64,000 bases of DNA from positions 62,001-126,000 of the forward strand of contig NZ_BCVP01000003.1 in the NCBI RefSeq assembly GCF_001591805.1, read 5' to 3'. The stretch comes from Neobacillus novalis NBRC 102450. GTDB taxonomy: Bacteria > Bacillota > Bacilli > Bacillales > Cytobacillaceae. This document shows, in pieces, positions 37,918 to 46,874 of this stretch; within the stretch, counting starts at the first letter, position 1, and the number at the start of each line of letters is the position of its first letter. The position numbers were made by a program, and so were the translations under genes. The notes below the pieces were generated by a model. That model ran no database searches and was not told where the DNA came from. It saw only the letters and a list, made by a program, of their open reading frames with translations.

Positions 37918-39736
37918 ACTCGGCATTTAACATTTGAAATTGTGTTTTCACTAATTGGAAATATTCACCTTTACTTTCCATTAACTCTTGATGGTTACCT
38001 TTTTCCATGATAGCTCCAGACCTAAGGACGATAATTTGTTCAGCCTCGCGTATTGTTGAAAGACGATGGGCTATGATGATGGCCGTTCGATCTTTTAATA
38101 ATGTCTTTAACGCTGTTTGGATTTGCATTTCAGTTTCAGTATCAATACTTGCAGTTGCTTCATCCAAAATCAAGATTCTTGGGTTTGAAAGCATTGCCCT
38201 TGCAAAAGAAAGCAGCTGTCTTTCTCCGACAGATAAAATATTCCCGCGCTCTTCCACTTCTGTATGATACCCATTCGGTAATCCTTCGATAAAGTGGTGT
38301 GCCCCCACTGATTTAGCTGCCAGCACCACCTCCTCATCGGTCGCATCTGGTCGGCCAAAGCGAATATTTTCGATAATCGTTCCCGAAAAAATGAAGGTTT
38401 CCTGCAGGACCACACTTATTTGCTGTCTTAAGCTTTTTAAAGAAATATCCCGTAAATCATGACCATCAATCTTGATAGCACCAGCCGTTGGGTCATAGAA
38501 ACGAGAAATGAGATTTGCAATCGTCGTTTTTCCAGAGCCTGTATGACCGACGAGGGCCGCTGTCTGTCCTGCTTTAATTTCTAGATCAATCCCTTTTAAG
38601 GCAATGCGGCTGTCATCATAGGAGAAAGCCACTTTATCAAAAAGAATATGGCCCTTAACCTCACCAATATCGTTTGCATATTCTTGTTCCGCAACAATCG
38701 GTTTTTCATCTAAAAATTCAAATATCCGTTCCGAGGAGGCCATCCCCATTAAAAGTTGATTATAAACCTGCCCCAGCCTTGAAATCGGCTCCCAAAACAT
38801 CCCAAGATAAAAGGCGACGGAGACAAATACCCCAATGGTAATCGAGTCCGTTTGAATGAGATGGGCACCATACCAGATGAGCACGGCGGTACCAACAGCA
38901 TTCGTTATTTCAACAAGCGGCCTAAACATAGCGTTCTTCTTTGACGCCACTCTCCAGCTTTCAAAGTTTTCGTGGTTAACCCCTTCAAAGTAGGCCATAT
39001 TTTCTTGCTCTTGGGTGAAGGATTGTGTGATGCGAATTCCTTGAATACTTTCGTTTAAATGCGAATTTAATTTTGATTGCTTTAAGCGCACCATTTGCCA
39101 AGAGCGCCGAATATTGCGCCTTAAACTAGTTGAAATAAAGAACATAATTGGGAGCATAATCATAATCGCAATGGTAAGCGATGGACTTAAAGAGAATAAA
39201 ACCGCCATAACTCCAATAAGCAATAAAGAATCCATCAATGAATTGATTACACCATTTGTGAACAATTCCTGTAACGAATTAATGTCATTCATGATCCGTA
39301 CCAGGATTGAACCAGCTGAACGTTGATCGAAAAAGCGATGAGAAAGATTTTGCACATGGGTAAACAGGTGCTTTCTGATATCGTAAATCACGCCTTGACC
39401 AAGTTCATTCATCCAGCGGATTCTATAAATATTTGCCAGATAGGAGATGAAATATAATAAGCCAATAATCGTAACAAGCATAACCAACATCTTTTGATCC
39501 TTGTTAACGATTGCCTTATCAAGGGTATAGACCCCGATTAAAATCGGGATGACCAGCCTTACCGCGGTTGTGATGATAACCATTAAGATGGATCTCGGCA
39601 ATAACTTTTTCTGATAAGGCTTTAAATAACTGAACAGTCTCGACATTTGTACCCAGTTAAAGGGCTTATCAATGACTTGATCTGTTGAATAGTGGAATCG
39701 TTTTAACGCATTCGCATGAGCCTTTTTTCCGTTCAT
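37916..39736 (-). CDS. ABC exporter half-transporter with canonical ATPase site residues (YfiC-like)
   Basis: A 606-residue type IV ABC exporter: six membrane helices in the first ~330 residues, then a nucleotide-binding domain with Walker A GHTGSGKTT and Walker B ILILDEATASID, including the catalytic glutamate. The signature is LSVGE rather than LSGGQ. It lies 12 bases after the partner gene. Together they look like a heterodimeric multidrug or lipid exporter of the YfiB/YfiC or BmrCD type. The substrate is unknown. Confidence 0.92.
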   Translation of the reverse strand: MNGKKAHANALKRFHYSTDQVIDKPFNWVQMSRLFSYLKPYQKKLLPRSILMVIITTAVRLVIPILIGVYTLDKAIVNKDQKMLVMLVTIIGLLYFISYLANIYRIRWMNELGQGVIYDIRKHLFTHVQNLSHRFFDQRSAGSILVRIMNDINSLQELFTNGVINSLMDSLLLIGVMAVLFSLSPSLTIAIMIMLPIMFFISTSLRRNIRRSWQMVRLKQSKLNSHLNESIQGIRITQSFTQEQENMAYFEGVNHENFESWRVASKKNAMFRPLVEITNAVGTAVLIWYGAHLIQTDSITIGVFVSVAFYLGMFWEPISRLGQVYNQLLMGMASSERIFEFLDEKPIVAEQEYANDIGEVKGHILFDKVAFSYDDSRIALKGIDLEIKAGQTAALVGHTGSGKTTIANLISRFYDPTAGAIKIDGHDLRDISLKSLRQQISVVLQETFIFSGTIIENIRFGRPDATDEEVVLAAKSVGAHHFIEGLPNGYHTEVEERGNILSVGERQLLSFARAMLSNPRILILDEATASIDTETEMQIQTALKTLLKDRTAIIIAHRLSTIREAEQIIVLRSGAIMEKGNHQELMESKGEYFQLVKTQFQMLNAE

Positions 39737-39748
39737 GTACAGCCCCCC

Positions 39749-41503
39749 TTAACCAGTCTGTGATGATAGAATTGCTTGTTGGTCTTGATATTGAATTGAA
39801 TAGATTCGTTGATAAGGACCGCTGTTTCTGATTAATTTATCGTGGGTTCCCCGTTCGACAATCCTGCCATCCTCAAGAACCAGAATTTCATCCGCATGCT
39901 TTAGTGAGGAAATACGGTGGGCGATAATAAAGGTGGTCCGTCCTTTCATTACCTCCTTTAACGCCCTCTGGATGTTTAATTCAGTTTCCATATCAACAGC
40001 GCTAGTGGCATCATCCAATATTAAAATACTGGGATCGACGCAAATAGCCCTGGCAATAGCAATTCTTTGCTTCTGACCGCCCGATAAGCCCATACCCCGA
40101 TCACCAAGAACCGTTTCATAGCCCTTCGGCAATTCCATGATAAAATCGTGTGCCTGGGCACGTTTCGCAGCGGCAATGATTTGTTCCATGGTCGCCTCCG
40201 GCCGTCCGTATGAGATGTTTTCTTTAATTGTCGTTGAAAATAAGAAAGACTCTTGTAATACAAAGCCAATGCTGCTCCGTAAAGAACGGAGTGAATATCG
40301 GTTCACTTGTTTCCCATCAATAAAGATTTCACCACTACTTTGTTCATAGAATCGCGTCATTAATTGGGTGATACTTGTTTTACCTGAACCAGTTGAGCCG
40401 ATTAAGCCGATGACTTCCCCAGGTAAAGCTTTAAAGGAAATGTCAAAGAGCGCCTCATGTAAATCCTTTTCATATCTGAGCGTCACCTGTTTAAATTCCA
40501 CTTCACCGTTAAGACGCTCCGTTTTAATGGAAGCCTGTAAATCCTCAATTTCATTATCGGCTTCCAATACCTCTAATAATCGTTCACCTGATGCCTTTGC
40601 CTGTGAGAATAGATTAATGACGAAGCCTAGGTTTACGATTGGCCAAATGATATACCAAACCAAGCTATAAAAGGCGACAAGCTCCCCGGGCTTTAATGAA
40701 CCTTTCATAACCAGATTGCCGCCATAGGCCAACAGTAACACGACACTGATATTCCCTAACAGCTCCATTAAAGGAAAATACTTGGCCCATATAGTGGAAG
40801 TAAAAATATTTTGCTCCTTGTAGTCTCCATTTGAATGATTAAATTTGCCAATTTCGTGGTTTTCCCTTGATAATGATTTCACCGTGTTAATACCGCTGAT
40901 ACTCTCCTGTACCTTCGTATTTAAGCGGCCAAACGATTGACGGATACCCCTAAAGGCGGGATGGACAGCGCGGTCAAATTTATATACGACAATTGCTAAG
41001 AATGGCAATGTCAGGAGGGTCACAATAGTTAATGAAGCCGAATAATAAACCATGACAGTAATGCTAATCGCAATCAGCAGCAAAAACCTTAATAATTCCG
41101 AAAAACCAAAGGATAGAAAAAAGCGAAACCCTTCCACATCCGCTGTTAATCGCGACATTAAGTCACCCGTTTTTGCATTATCATAATACTTGAAGGGCAA
41201 ATACTGCAGTTTTTCATATAAGGAGTTCCGCATTTTATAAACAGAGGTAATGCCAAATAAATCTCCCGTATACTGGTTAATATAGGTGGCTGCCCCCTTA
41301 ACAGCCATCAACGCAATGAATCCGATTGTCAAATACGGAATCCAATTGTATTTTCCCTTCATCACCACTTCGTCTATGGTGAGCTGCAGGATCATTGGAT
41401 AGACAACTGTTATCGCCGTTACCAATAATAGAAAGATCATCGAGCAAATAAAATATTTCTTAAAAGGCCAGTAGTAAGGCTTTAGTTTTTTGAATATTTC
41501 CAC
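39749..41503 (-). CDS. ABC exporter half-transporter with degenerate Walker B (YfiB-like)
   Basis: A 584-residue ABC exporter with six N-terminal helices and a nucleotide-binding domain: Walker A GSTGSGKTS, signature LSGGQKQR, and Walker B ILILDDATSAVD where the catalytic glutamate is replaced by aspartate. That matches the degenerate half of asymmetric heterodimeric exporters. The start is GTG. It is the first gene of the pair. Confidence 0.92.
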   Translation of the reverse strand: MEIFKKLKPYYWPFKKYFICSMIFLLLVTAITVVYPMILQLTIDEVVMKGKYNWIPYLTIGFIALMAVKGAATYINQYTGDLFGITSVYKMRNSLYEKLQYLPFKYYDNAKTGDLMSRLTADVEGFRFFLSFGFSELLRFLLLIAISITVMVYYSASLTIVTLLTLPFLAIVVYKFDRAVHPAFRGIRQSFGRLNTKVQESISGINTVKSLSRENHEIGKFNHSNGDYKEQNIFTSTIWAKYFPLMELLGNISVVLLLAYGGNLVMKGSLKPGELVAFYSLVWYIIWPIVNLGFVINLFSQAKASGERLLEVLEADNEIEDLQASIKTERLNGEVEFKQVTLRYEKDLHEALFDISFKALPGEVIGLIGSTGSGKTSITQLMTRFYEQSSGEIFIDGKQVNRYSLRSLRSSIGFVLQESFLFSTTIKENISYGRPEATMEQIIAAAKRAQAHDFIMELPKGYETVLGDRGMGLSGGQKQRIAIARAICVDPSILILDDATSAVDMETELNIQRALKEVMKGRTTFIIAHRISSLKHADEILVLEDGRIVERGTHDKLIRNSGPYQRIYSIQYQDQQAILSSQTG

Positions 41504-41617
41504 TTCATATTCCCCTTTCCTTACTATTTAAAATTTTTAGAATTAACACGCATTACTTAATATATCGGTTTTCGAAATATTTTTCTACCCTTTTTCCTTT
41601 ATTTATTGAAAAAAAAA

Positions 41618-41643
41618 ACTGCCCGTTGGCAGCAACGAGCAGT
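41618..41643 (-). terminator. Terminator after ykuV
   Basis: ACTGC-C-CGTTG and CAACG-A-GCAGT pair with one mismatch around GCAG. The minus strand continues with a run of ten T. It follows the ykuV stop. Confidence 0.9.
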
Positions 41644-41659
41644 CTATCTTTTATCATGC

Positions 41660-42115
41660 CTATTCTGTTTTTTCTACCTCATCTAAAACTCGATTGACCC
41701 GTTTCTCGAGCATCTTCATCCCGCTTCCGCCGGCTTGGAAATGGCGGAGCTTTCCTTCACGATCAAATACATAGTAGGCAGGCACATATTGATTTTCAAA
41801 GGCTTCCGTTAATTTATGATCGCTGTCGACAAAAATCGGCTGACTGATTCCATGTTCAGCAGCTGTTTGCTTAATTTCTTCCAAGTTCAAATCGTTTTCA
41901 GAGCGCGGCATATGAACAGCAACAACATTTAATTTATCCTTGAAATTATCACGGAATTGATTGACCTGTGGCATCGCCTCTTTACATAAGTGACAGCTAA
42001 TCGACCAAAAATGAATTAGGGTTGGTTTGTCGCCGATTAACTCCTCTCTAGTCACTTCGCCGTTCAGCCATTCCGTTGCATCGATTAATTCTGGCATTGG
42101 TTCACGCAATTTCAT
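41660..42115 (-). CDS. ykuV: Thioredoxin-like thiol-disulfide oxidoreductase YkuV
   Basis: A 151-residue TlpA/ResA-like thioredoxin fold without signal peptide, with active site SCHLCK (CXXC) and a cis-proline loop (YVPAYYVFD). B. subtilis YkuV (148 residues) reduces disulfides in the cytoplasm and is paired with the peroxiredoxin YkuU. Here it follows ykuU but a terminator (42139-42164) lies between, so expression may be separate. Confidence 0.93.
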   Translation of the reverse strand: MKLREPMPELIDATEWLNGEVTREELIGDKPTLIHFWSISCHLCKEAMPQVNQFRDNFKDKLNVVAVHMPRSENDLNLEEIKQTAAEHGISQPIFVDSDHKLTEAFENQYVPAYYVFDREGKLRHFQAGGSGMKMLEKRVNRVLDEVEKTE

Positions 42116-42138
42116 TTTAAAACCCCCTATTTTAAAAA

Positions 42139-42164
42139 AGACCTAACACTAAAAGGTTAGGTCT
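42139..42164 (-). terminator. Terminator between ykuU and ykuV
   Basis: AGACCTAAC and GTTAGGTCT pair around an 8-base loop, and the minus strand continues TTTTTT. Confidence 0.85.
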
Positions 42165-42184
42165 ATCTCTTTGTTAATAAAGAA

Positions 42185-42733
42185 TTACACGTTCAATGTT
42201 GCTTGTCCAGGCTTCCAGTTTGCAGGGCAAAGACCGCCAGTTTGTAATGCTTGAAGTACACGTAATGTTTCATCAACGTCACGGCCAATATTATTGTGGT
42301 TAACAACAGAATACATCATTTCACCTTCTGGGTTGATGATGAATAGGCCTCGCAGGGCAATACCTTCTTCTTCAATTAGCACGCCATAGTCACGAGCGAC
42401 AACATGGTTTGTATCAGCAGCTAATGGGTAGTTTAAATCACCAAGTCCGTTTTCCTTGCGGTCTGTTTTGATCCAAGCAAGGTGTGTGTGAATCGTGTCA
42501 GTTGATGCACCAATTACAACTGCATCTAAATCGTCAAATTCTTCAAAACGGTCAGACATGGCAGTTATTTCAGTTGGACATACAAATGTAAAGTCCATTG
42601 GATAGAAGAACAATACTGTCCATTTATCATTTTTCATGTTTTCTTCAAGACTAACTTTTTTGAATTCTTTGTTTGGCATAACCGCGTCCATTTCAAAGCG
42701 CGGTGCTTGTTTACCTACCATACGTTCAGGCAT
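42185..42733 (-). CDS. ykuU: 2-Cys peroxiredoxin YkuU
   Basis: A 182-residue AhpC/Prx1-type peroxiredoxin: peroxidatic cysteine in FVCPTEITAM and resolving cysteine in GGLCPANWK. It reduces hydrogen peroxide and organic peroxides. The open frame starts at 42784, but GGAGGG is placed 7 bases before the ATG at 42733, giving MPERMVGKQAPRFEM. YkuV is a likely electron donor by neighbourhood, as in B. subtilis. Confidence 0.95.
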   Translation of the reverse strand: MPERMVGKQAPRFEMDAVMPNKEFKKVSLEENMKNDKWTVLFFYPMDFTFVCPTEITAMSDRFEEFDDLDAVVIGASTDTIHTHLAWIKTDRKENGLGDLNYPLAADTNHVVARDYGVLIEEEGIALRGLFIINPEGEMMYSVVNHNNIGRDVDETLRVLQALQTGGLCPANWKPGQATLNV

Positions 42734-42892
42734 TACGAATCCCTCCAGATAATTATTTAAATGAGTTTGACATTGTCCCTTCATAAGTTTTGCCTATTTA
42801 ACTTAAGAATAAACGACAATATGTAACAATCTTCGGTTAATTCTCTATCATTTTAGCATAATTAACCAACAGAACAAAATAAAACGCCTTAC

Positions 42893-44017
42893 TTACGCTT
42901 GATTCCCTTTAAATGAAATATAGCTTGTCATTACTTTTACAGCCACATCAATCGCGGCTTCATTTGGAGTTAATTTAGCATGATGCAGCCCGAATGGTGA
43001 TTCAACACCAAGCCAAAACATCAGTCCGGGAATTTCCTTAAGCATATAACCAAAATCTTCTCCGGTCATCGCTTCCCTGCATTCAATTACCTTAACATCT
43101 GTCCCCTGCTGCAAATAATTGATAAAATCTTTTGTAATTGATTCTGTGTTAAATACTTGGTGGTACATCGAACCATAGTCGATGACAGCTTCACATTCAT
43201 AACCAGTCTCGATACCTTTAACTAATGCTTCAATCCGGTGCTTAACCTTACCCATTGATTCGGGTGATAATGTCCGAATCGTTCCTTCCAGCCTGGCTTT
43301 TTCAGCGATAATATTTTGGACTGTGCCCCCGGTAATTTTCCCGATGGTAATCACCGCGCTATCTAATGGGTCGACATTCCTTGAAATAACGGTTTGGAGC
43401 TGATTAACGAGCGAGCAGGCAGCAATCACCATATCATTCGTTTGGTGCGGGTAAGCGGCATGCCCTCCCTTGCCTTTCAGATCAATGAACAATTCAGATG
43501 TGTTAGCAAATAATAAACCTTCTTTTACAGCTATAGTTCCCACAGGATACTCCGGGGCAATATGGAGGGCGAAAATCATATCCGGCATCCATTCCCGCAT
43601 TTCAGCCGATTCCAACATAGCTTCCGCTCCGCCTGGTCCTTCCTCAGCAGGCTGGAAAACAAAGACAACATCGTCAACGATAGGATTTTCCACAAAAAAG
43701 GTCAAGACCCCAAGAGCAATGCTCATGTGAAAATCATGGCCGCAGGCATGCATCCTTGCCTCATGTACAGACGAAAAAGGCAATCCGGTTTGTTCACTAA
43801 TTGGCAGTCCATCTATATCTGTCCTGTAGCCAATCGTTTTTCTTGGATTTAGACCAGAAACCTTAACCAGCAAGCCTGTCTTCCATTTTTTAATCGAAAT
43901 CCGCTGTTGCGGTAATGATTTTAAGTAAGACAATAAGTAGGCTTGTGTCTTAAATTCTTGAAATCCGATTTCGGGAATTTGGTGAAGGTCACGGCGAATT
44001 TTGATCAAAGGGTTCAT
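42893..44017 (-). CDS. ykuR: N-acetyldiaminopimelate deacetylase
   Basis: A 374-residue M20-family amidohydrolase with metal motifs [30 protein letters not shown] and a C-terminal GLHHAKL. Downstream of dapH it fits the N-acetyl branch of the diaminopimelate/lysine pathway (deacetylation of N-acetyl-L,L-DAP), as YkuR in B. subtilis. It follows dapH by 60 bases, with a hairpin in the gap. Confidence 0.95.
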   Translation of the reverse strand: MNPLIKIRRDLHQIPEIGFQEFKTQAYLLSYLKSLPQQRISIKKWKTGLLVKVSGLNPRKTIGYRTDIDGLPISEQTGLPFSSVHEARMHACGHDFHMSIALGVLTFFVENPIVDDVVFVFQPAEEGPGGAEAMLESAEMREWMPDMIFALHIAPEYPVGTIAVKEGLLFANTSELFIDLKGKGGHAAYPHQTNDMVIAACSLVNQLQTVISRNVDPLDSAVITIGKITGGTVQNIIAEKARLEGTIRTLSPESMGKVKHRIEALVKGIETGYECEAVIDYGSMYHQVFNTESITKDFINYLQQGTDVKVIECREAMTGEDFGYMLKEIPGLMFWLGVESPFGLHHAKLTPNEAAIDVAVKVMTSYISFKGNQA

Positions 44018-44041
44018 CTTTACCCTCCCTTTCTATAAAAG

Positions 44042-44065
44042 AAGCGTGGAAATACCTCCACGCTT
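44042..44065 (-). terminator. Hairpin between dapH and ykuR
   Basis: A perfect 9-base stem AAGCGTGGA / TCCACGCTT with loop AATACC. The T-run on the minus strand is broken (CTTTTAT), so it may only attenuate read-through into ykuR. Confidence 0.6.
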
Positions 44066-44077
44066 TTGCTCACTAGC

Positions 44078-44788
44078 TTATAATTGTCTAAGTTCCTGCA
44101 TAATTTCTGTTTTTGACTTTGTTTTTTCGTCGATATCTTTAATTTTTCTAGCAGGAGTTCCTGCAACGACTGTATATGGCTCTACGTCTTTTGTAACAAC
44201 TGCCCCTGCAGCAACAACAGAACCGGTTCCTACCCTTACTCCTTCAAGAACGACCGCGTTGGCACCAATTAGGACGTCATCTTCAATGATTACTGGCTGT
44301 GCGGATGGCGGTTCAATTACGCCTGCTAAAACGGTTCCTGCACCGATATGGCAATTCTTACCGACTGTAGCTCTGCCGCCGAGGACAGCGCCCATATCAA
44401 TCATTGTTTTCTCACCGATCACTGCACCAATATTGATCACAGCGCCCATCATAATGACGGCATTGTCACCGATTTCTACTTGATCACGGATAGTCACGCC
44501 TGGCTCAATCCGGGCATTAATATGTTTAGTATCTAATAATGGAATTGCTGAATTTCGGCGGTCATTTTCAACAACAAAATCTTCAATCTTTGACTTATTA
44601 GCTTCTAACGCCGCATTAATTTCAGACCATTCGCCAAAGACAACACCCGTATTTCCATTAATAAAGGCTTTGGCACTGCTTCCAAAGTCAATTCCTTCTA
44701 GCTCGCCTTTTAAATAAACCTTCACTGGTGTAGACTTTTTACTATTTTGAATAAAAGAAATAATTTCATTTGCATCCATCATTTTCAT
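44078..44788 (-). CDS. dapH: Tetrahydrodipicolinate N-acetyltransferase
   Basis: A 236-residue left-handed beta-helix acyltransferase with hexapeptide repeats over about residues 85-200 ([20 protein letters not shown], ..., [18 protein letters not shown]). It acetylates tetrahydrodipicolinate in DAP/lysine synthesis. The open frame extends to 44833; GGGGG upstream of the ATG at 44788 gives the 236-residue family length. It is the first gene of the dapH-ykuR unit. Confidence 0.96.
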   Translation of the reverse strand: MKMMDANEIISFIQNSKKSTPVKVYLKGELEGIDFGSSAKAFINGNTGVVFGEWSEINAALEANKSKIEDFVVENDRRNSAIPLLDTKHINARIEPGVTIRDQVEIGDNAVIMMGAVINIGAVIGEKTMIDMGAVLGGRATVGKNCHIGAGTVLAGVIEPPSAQPVIIEDDVLIGANAVVLEGVRVGTGSVVAAGAVVTKDVEPYTVVAGTPARKIKDIDEKTKSKTEIMQELRQL

Positions 44789-44863
44789 TAGATTTGTCCC
44801 CCTATAAATATGTACTAGAAAATACTTTAACAAACAAAAGAGCTGAAAACAAGAAAAACAGCA

Positions 44864-45751
44864 CTAGCTATCTGAAGATTCGGCGATATGTTCCTTGATT
44901 AATTCCACAAATGCCTGAACCTGCTTTAATTGAAAGGCAGATTCATATCCCAACAGCCATGTATCACGTTTTAGCGGTTCGTTATTCTCATCCACAAGCG
45001 GTATTTTAAAAATATCCCTTTCCGTTTTGGTTAAAGTTATCGCAGGTAAAATAGCATACCCAATTCCATTAAAGGCCATCTGTTTACACGTCTCAATTTG
45101 ATCAACTACAACCGTTCTCTTTGGTGATGTTTTAAAGTTCCGCATCCACCAATCCTGAATCTCCTGGTAATATGTCGAATCACTCTTAAATTGAATAAAA
45201 GGACGGTCAGTATTCAAAACCTCTTCAGGCTTGGTGATTTCCCGGTCGACTAAATAAAGCGGGTCATGAAAGAGATGCACCTTTACGCCTTTCCAGTCAG
45301 GGGTTCCACGAATAATTCCGATATGGACCTGGTCATCGTATAAGCATTTAAGAATTTCGCTGCTCCACCCCGTCACAAGAGAAATTTTCGCCTGCGGATA
45401 TTTATCAATAAACTTCTTGAGGACCTGTGGAAGCCAATTCTGACCAACAATAGAAGCTACCGCAATTTTTAAGGTGCCTGACACCCCGGATTGCAGGGAA
45501 TAAATGGTTTCATGAACCTTCTCCTGTTTTTTTAGGACGTCGTCCACAAATTCAATTACATGTTCACCTGCAGGGGTAAGTGCCAGACCTTTTTGCGAGC
45601 GGATAAATAGCTTTGTACCCCATTCTTTTTCGATAGTTTGTAAGCGCTGAGACAGGGCTGGCTGTGAGACAAACAGCCGTTCCGAGGCTTTGCGCATATT
45701 CATTTCCTGGGCTAAAACGGATAATAATTGAAATTCTGATAACGAAGACAA
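44864..45751 (-). CDS. ccpC: LysR-family regulator CcpC
   Basis: A 295-residue LysR-type regulator: N-terminal winged HTH (MNMRKASERLFVSQPALSQR) and a C-terminal effector domain. Sequence and position next to darB (ykuL) match CcpC, which represses citZ and citB and senses citrate. It keeps stretches such as GWSSEILKCLYDDQVHIGII. The start is TTG after GGAGG. In B. subtilis the flavodoxin genes ykuNOP lie between ccpC and dapH; here they are absent. Confidence 0.93.
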   Translation of the reverse strand: MSSLSEFQLLSVLAQEMNMRKASERLFVSQPALSQRLQTIEKEWGTKLFIRSQKGLALTPAGEHVIEFVDDVLKKQEKVHETIYSLQSGVSGTLKIAVASIVGQNWLPQVLKKFIDKYPQAKISLVTGWSSEILKCLYDDQVHIGIIRGTPDWKGVKVHLFHDPLYLVDREITKPEEVLNTDRPFIQFKSDSTYYQEIQDWWMRNFKTSPKRTVVVDQIETCKQMAFNGIGYAILPAITLTKTERDIFKIPLVDENNEPLKRDTWLLGYESAFQLKQVQAFVELIKEHIAESSDS

Positions 45752-45798
45752 GGGAAACCTCCTTCAAAAAGCCGTTTCTTATCTTGTTAAATAAATAC

Positions 45799-45817
45799 AG
45801 CTCCCTTTTCGGGAGCT
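45799..45817 (-). terminator. Terminator after darB
   Basis: The 7-base stem AGCTCCC / GGGAGCT with loop TTTTC lies between the darB stop and ccpC. The T-run on the minus strand is weak. Confidence 0.6.
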
Positions 45818-45828
45818 AAAGTCTTTTA

Positions 45829-46272
45829 CTATTTTTTAAACCTTTTTACAATTTTATTTAATTGATTTAATACTGTGCTCCTCGGCAAAATTCCTGCAAA
45901 AAATCCATCTTCAGTTTCTACACAAAGGAACGGTTGGCTAACAAGTAATTCTAGACATGTAGTAATTGAAGCTGAAATTTTTATTCGTGGAATCGACCCT
46001 TTCATAACCTCTTCCACTCGCTTGTTTTCAAGCTGTTCAAATTCAATTCTTTCAAGACCTAGTATAGAATCCATGATAATAGGCGTACTAATTAACCCGT
46101 GCAGCTTGTATTGTGGATCTAAGACGGGAATTGCTGTATATCCGCTTTTCGTTAGCACTAATAAGGCATGCTCAAGACTGTTTCCAATTTGTACATGTGC
46201 AACCCGCTCTGATGGTATCATTAATTCTTTTATCGTTAATTCCAAAAATTCTCCACTGGGAAGACTGATCAT
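45829..46272 (-). CDS. darB: c-di-AMP-binding CBS protein DarB (CbpB/YkuL)
   Basis: A 147-residue pair of CBS domains, the same length as DarB of B. subtilis: domain 1 about residues 10-75 (ALLVLTKSGYTAIPVLD) and domain 2 about 85-140 (ISASITTCLELLVSQPFLCV). Known DarB binds c-di-AMP; when free it stimulates the (p)ppGpp synthetase Rel and pyruvate carboxylase. It is assigned by length, fold and synteny (ykuJ-ykuL-ccpC). Confidence 0.9.
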   Translation of the reverse strand: MISLPSGEFLELTIKELMIPSERVAHVQIGNSLEHALLVLTKSGYTAIPVLDPQYKLHGLISTPIIMDSILGLERIEFEQLENKRVEEVMKGSIPRIKISASITTCLELLVSQPFLCVETEDGFFAGILPRSTVLNQLNKIVKRFKK

Positions 46273-46369
46273 CGCCGAAAACTCCCTAATATTTGTTTTC
46301 CTTCAGACATATTCTAACATAGTTTTCTGGGAGCTGGGGTAAATTTCACACCTCTTTAGTTAAAAAGAA

Positions 46370-46388
46370 AGGAACCCATAAGGTTCCT
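46370..46388 (-). terminator. Terminator after ykuJ
   Basis: AGGAACC and GGTTCCT pair around CATAA, followed by TTTCTTTTT on the minus strand. It overlaps the ykuJ stop codon. Confidence 0.8.
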
Positions 46389-46623
46389 ATTGAATCAAGT
46401 CAAAAATTTCGATGGTAATCATATCAATATTATCAAATTGATATTTTTTAGGCTTTTCCTTCTCATTGTATATTTCTAATTCAAATGTTTCTGTTTTCGG
46501 ATGAAATGTTACTTGACACTTTCTTTCTCCATTTACCTCGAAATAGCGTTGTGCCGGCTCACCACTATTTGATTGTTCCTGCAGGTTTTTTAATCTTGTT
46601 AATATGCCTTGAAGCTGTGACAT
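46387..46623 (-). CDS. ykuJ: YkuJ family protein (DUF1797)
   Basis: A 78-residue soluble protein (MSQLQGILTRLKNLQEQSN, RYFEVNGERKCQVTFH, FDNIDMITIEIFDLIQ) closely matching YkuJ, a small alpha/beta protein of unknown function. AGGAGGAAAAG precedes the ATG. It has its own terminator. Confidence 0.93.
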   Translation of the reverse strand: MSQLQGILTRLKNLQEQSNSGEPAQRYFEVNGERKCQVTFHPKTETFELEIYNEKEKPKKYQFDNIDMITIEIFDLIQ

Positions 46624-46816
46624 AGACTTTTCCTCCTTTTAAACACAAACAAACTATCTATATTTATGTTTCTCATTTGGCATGTTTCTATCCTAATGGA
46701 TTCTTTTTTAGAATTTTACATTGGATTTTTTTATGCCAATATTAAAAGAATAAAATAACACTCCCCATTTGTCCAAGTAAAAATGAAAAAATTAGCTTTT
46801 TTTTCTTAAAAGATCA

Positions 46817-46851
46817 TAAAAAATAGGCCTCAGAAGTCATTAGGCCTATTT
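46817..46851 (-). terminator. Terminator after ykuI
   Basis: AAAAATAGGCCT and AGGCCTATTTTT pair over 12 bases with an 11-base loop, just downstream of the ykuI stop. Confidence 0.9.
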
Positions 46852-46874
46852 TTAAAAAAGTTATTACCCCAACT

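Noticed and set aside
44001-44483. A 160-residue plus-strand frame over dapH
   Set aside because: Repetitive Thr/Pro/Ala composition mirrors the hexapeptide repeats of dapH; it is a shadow.
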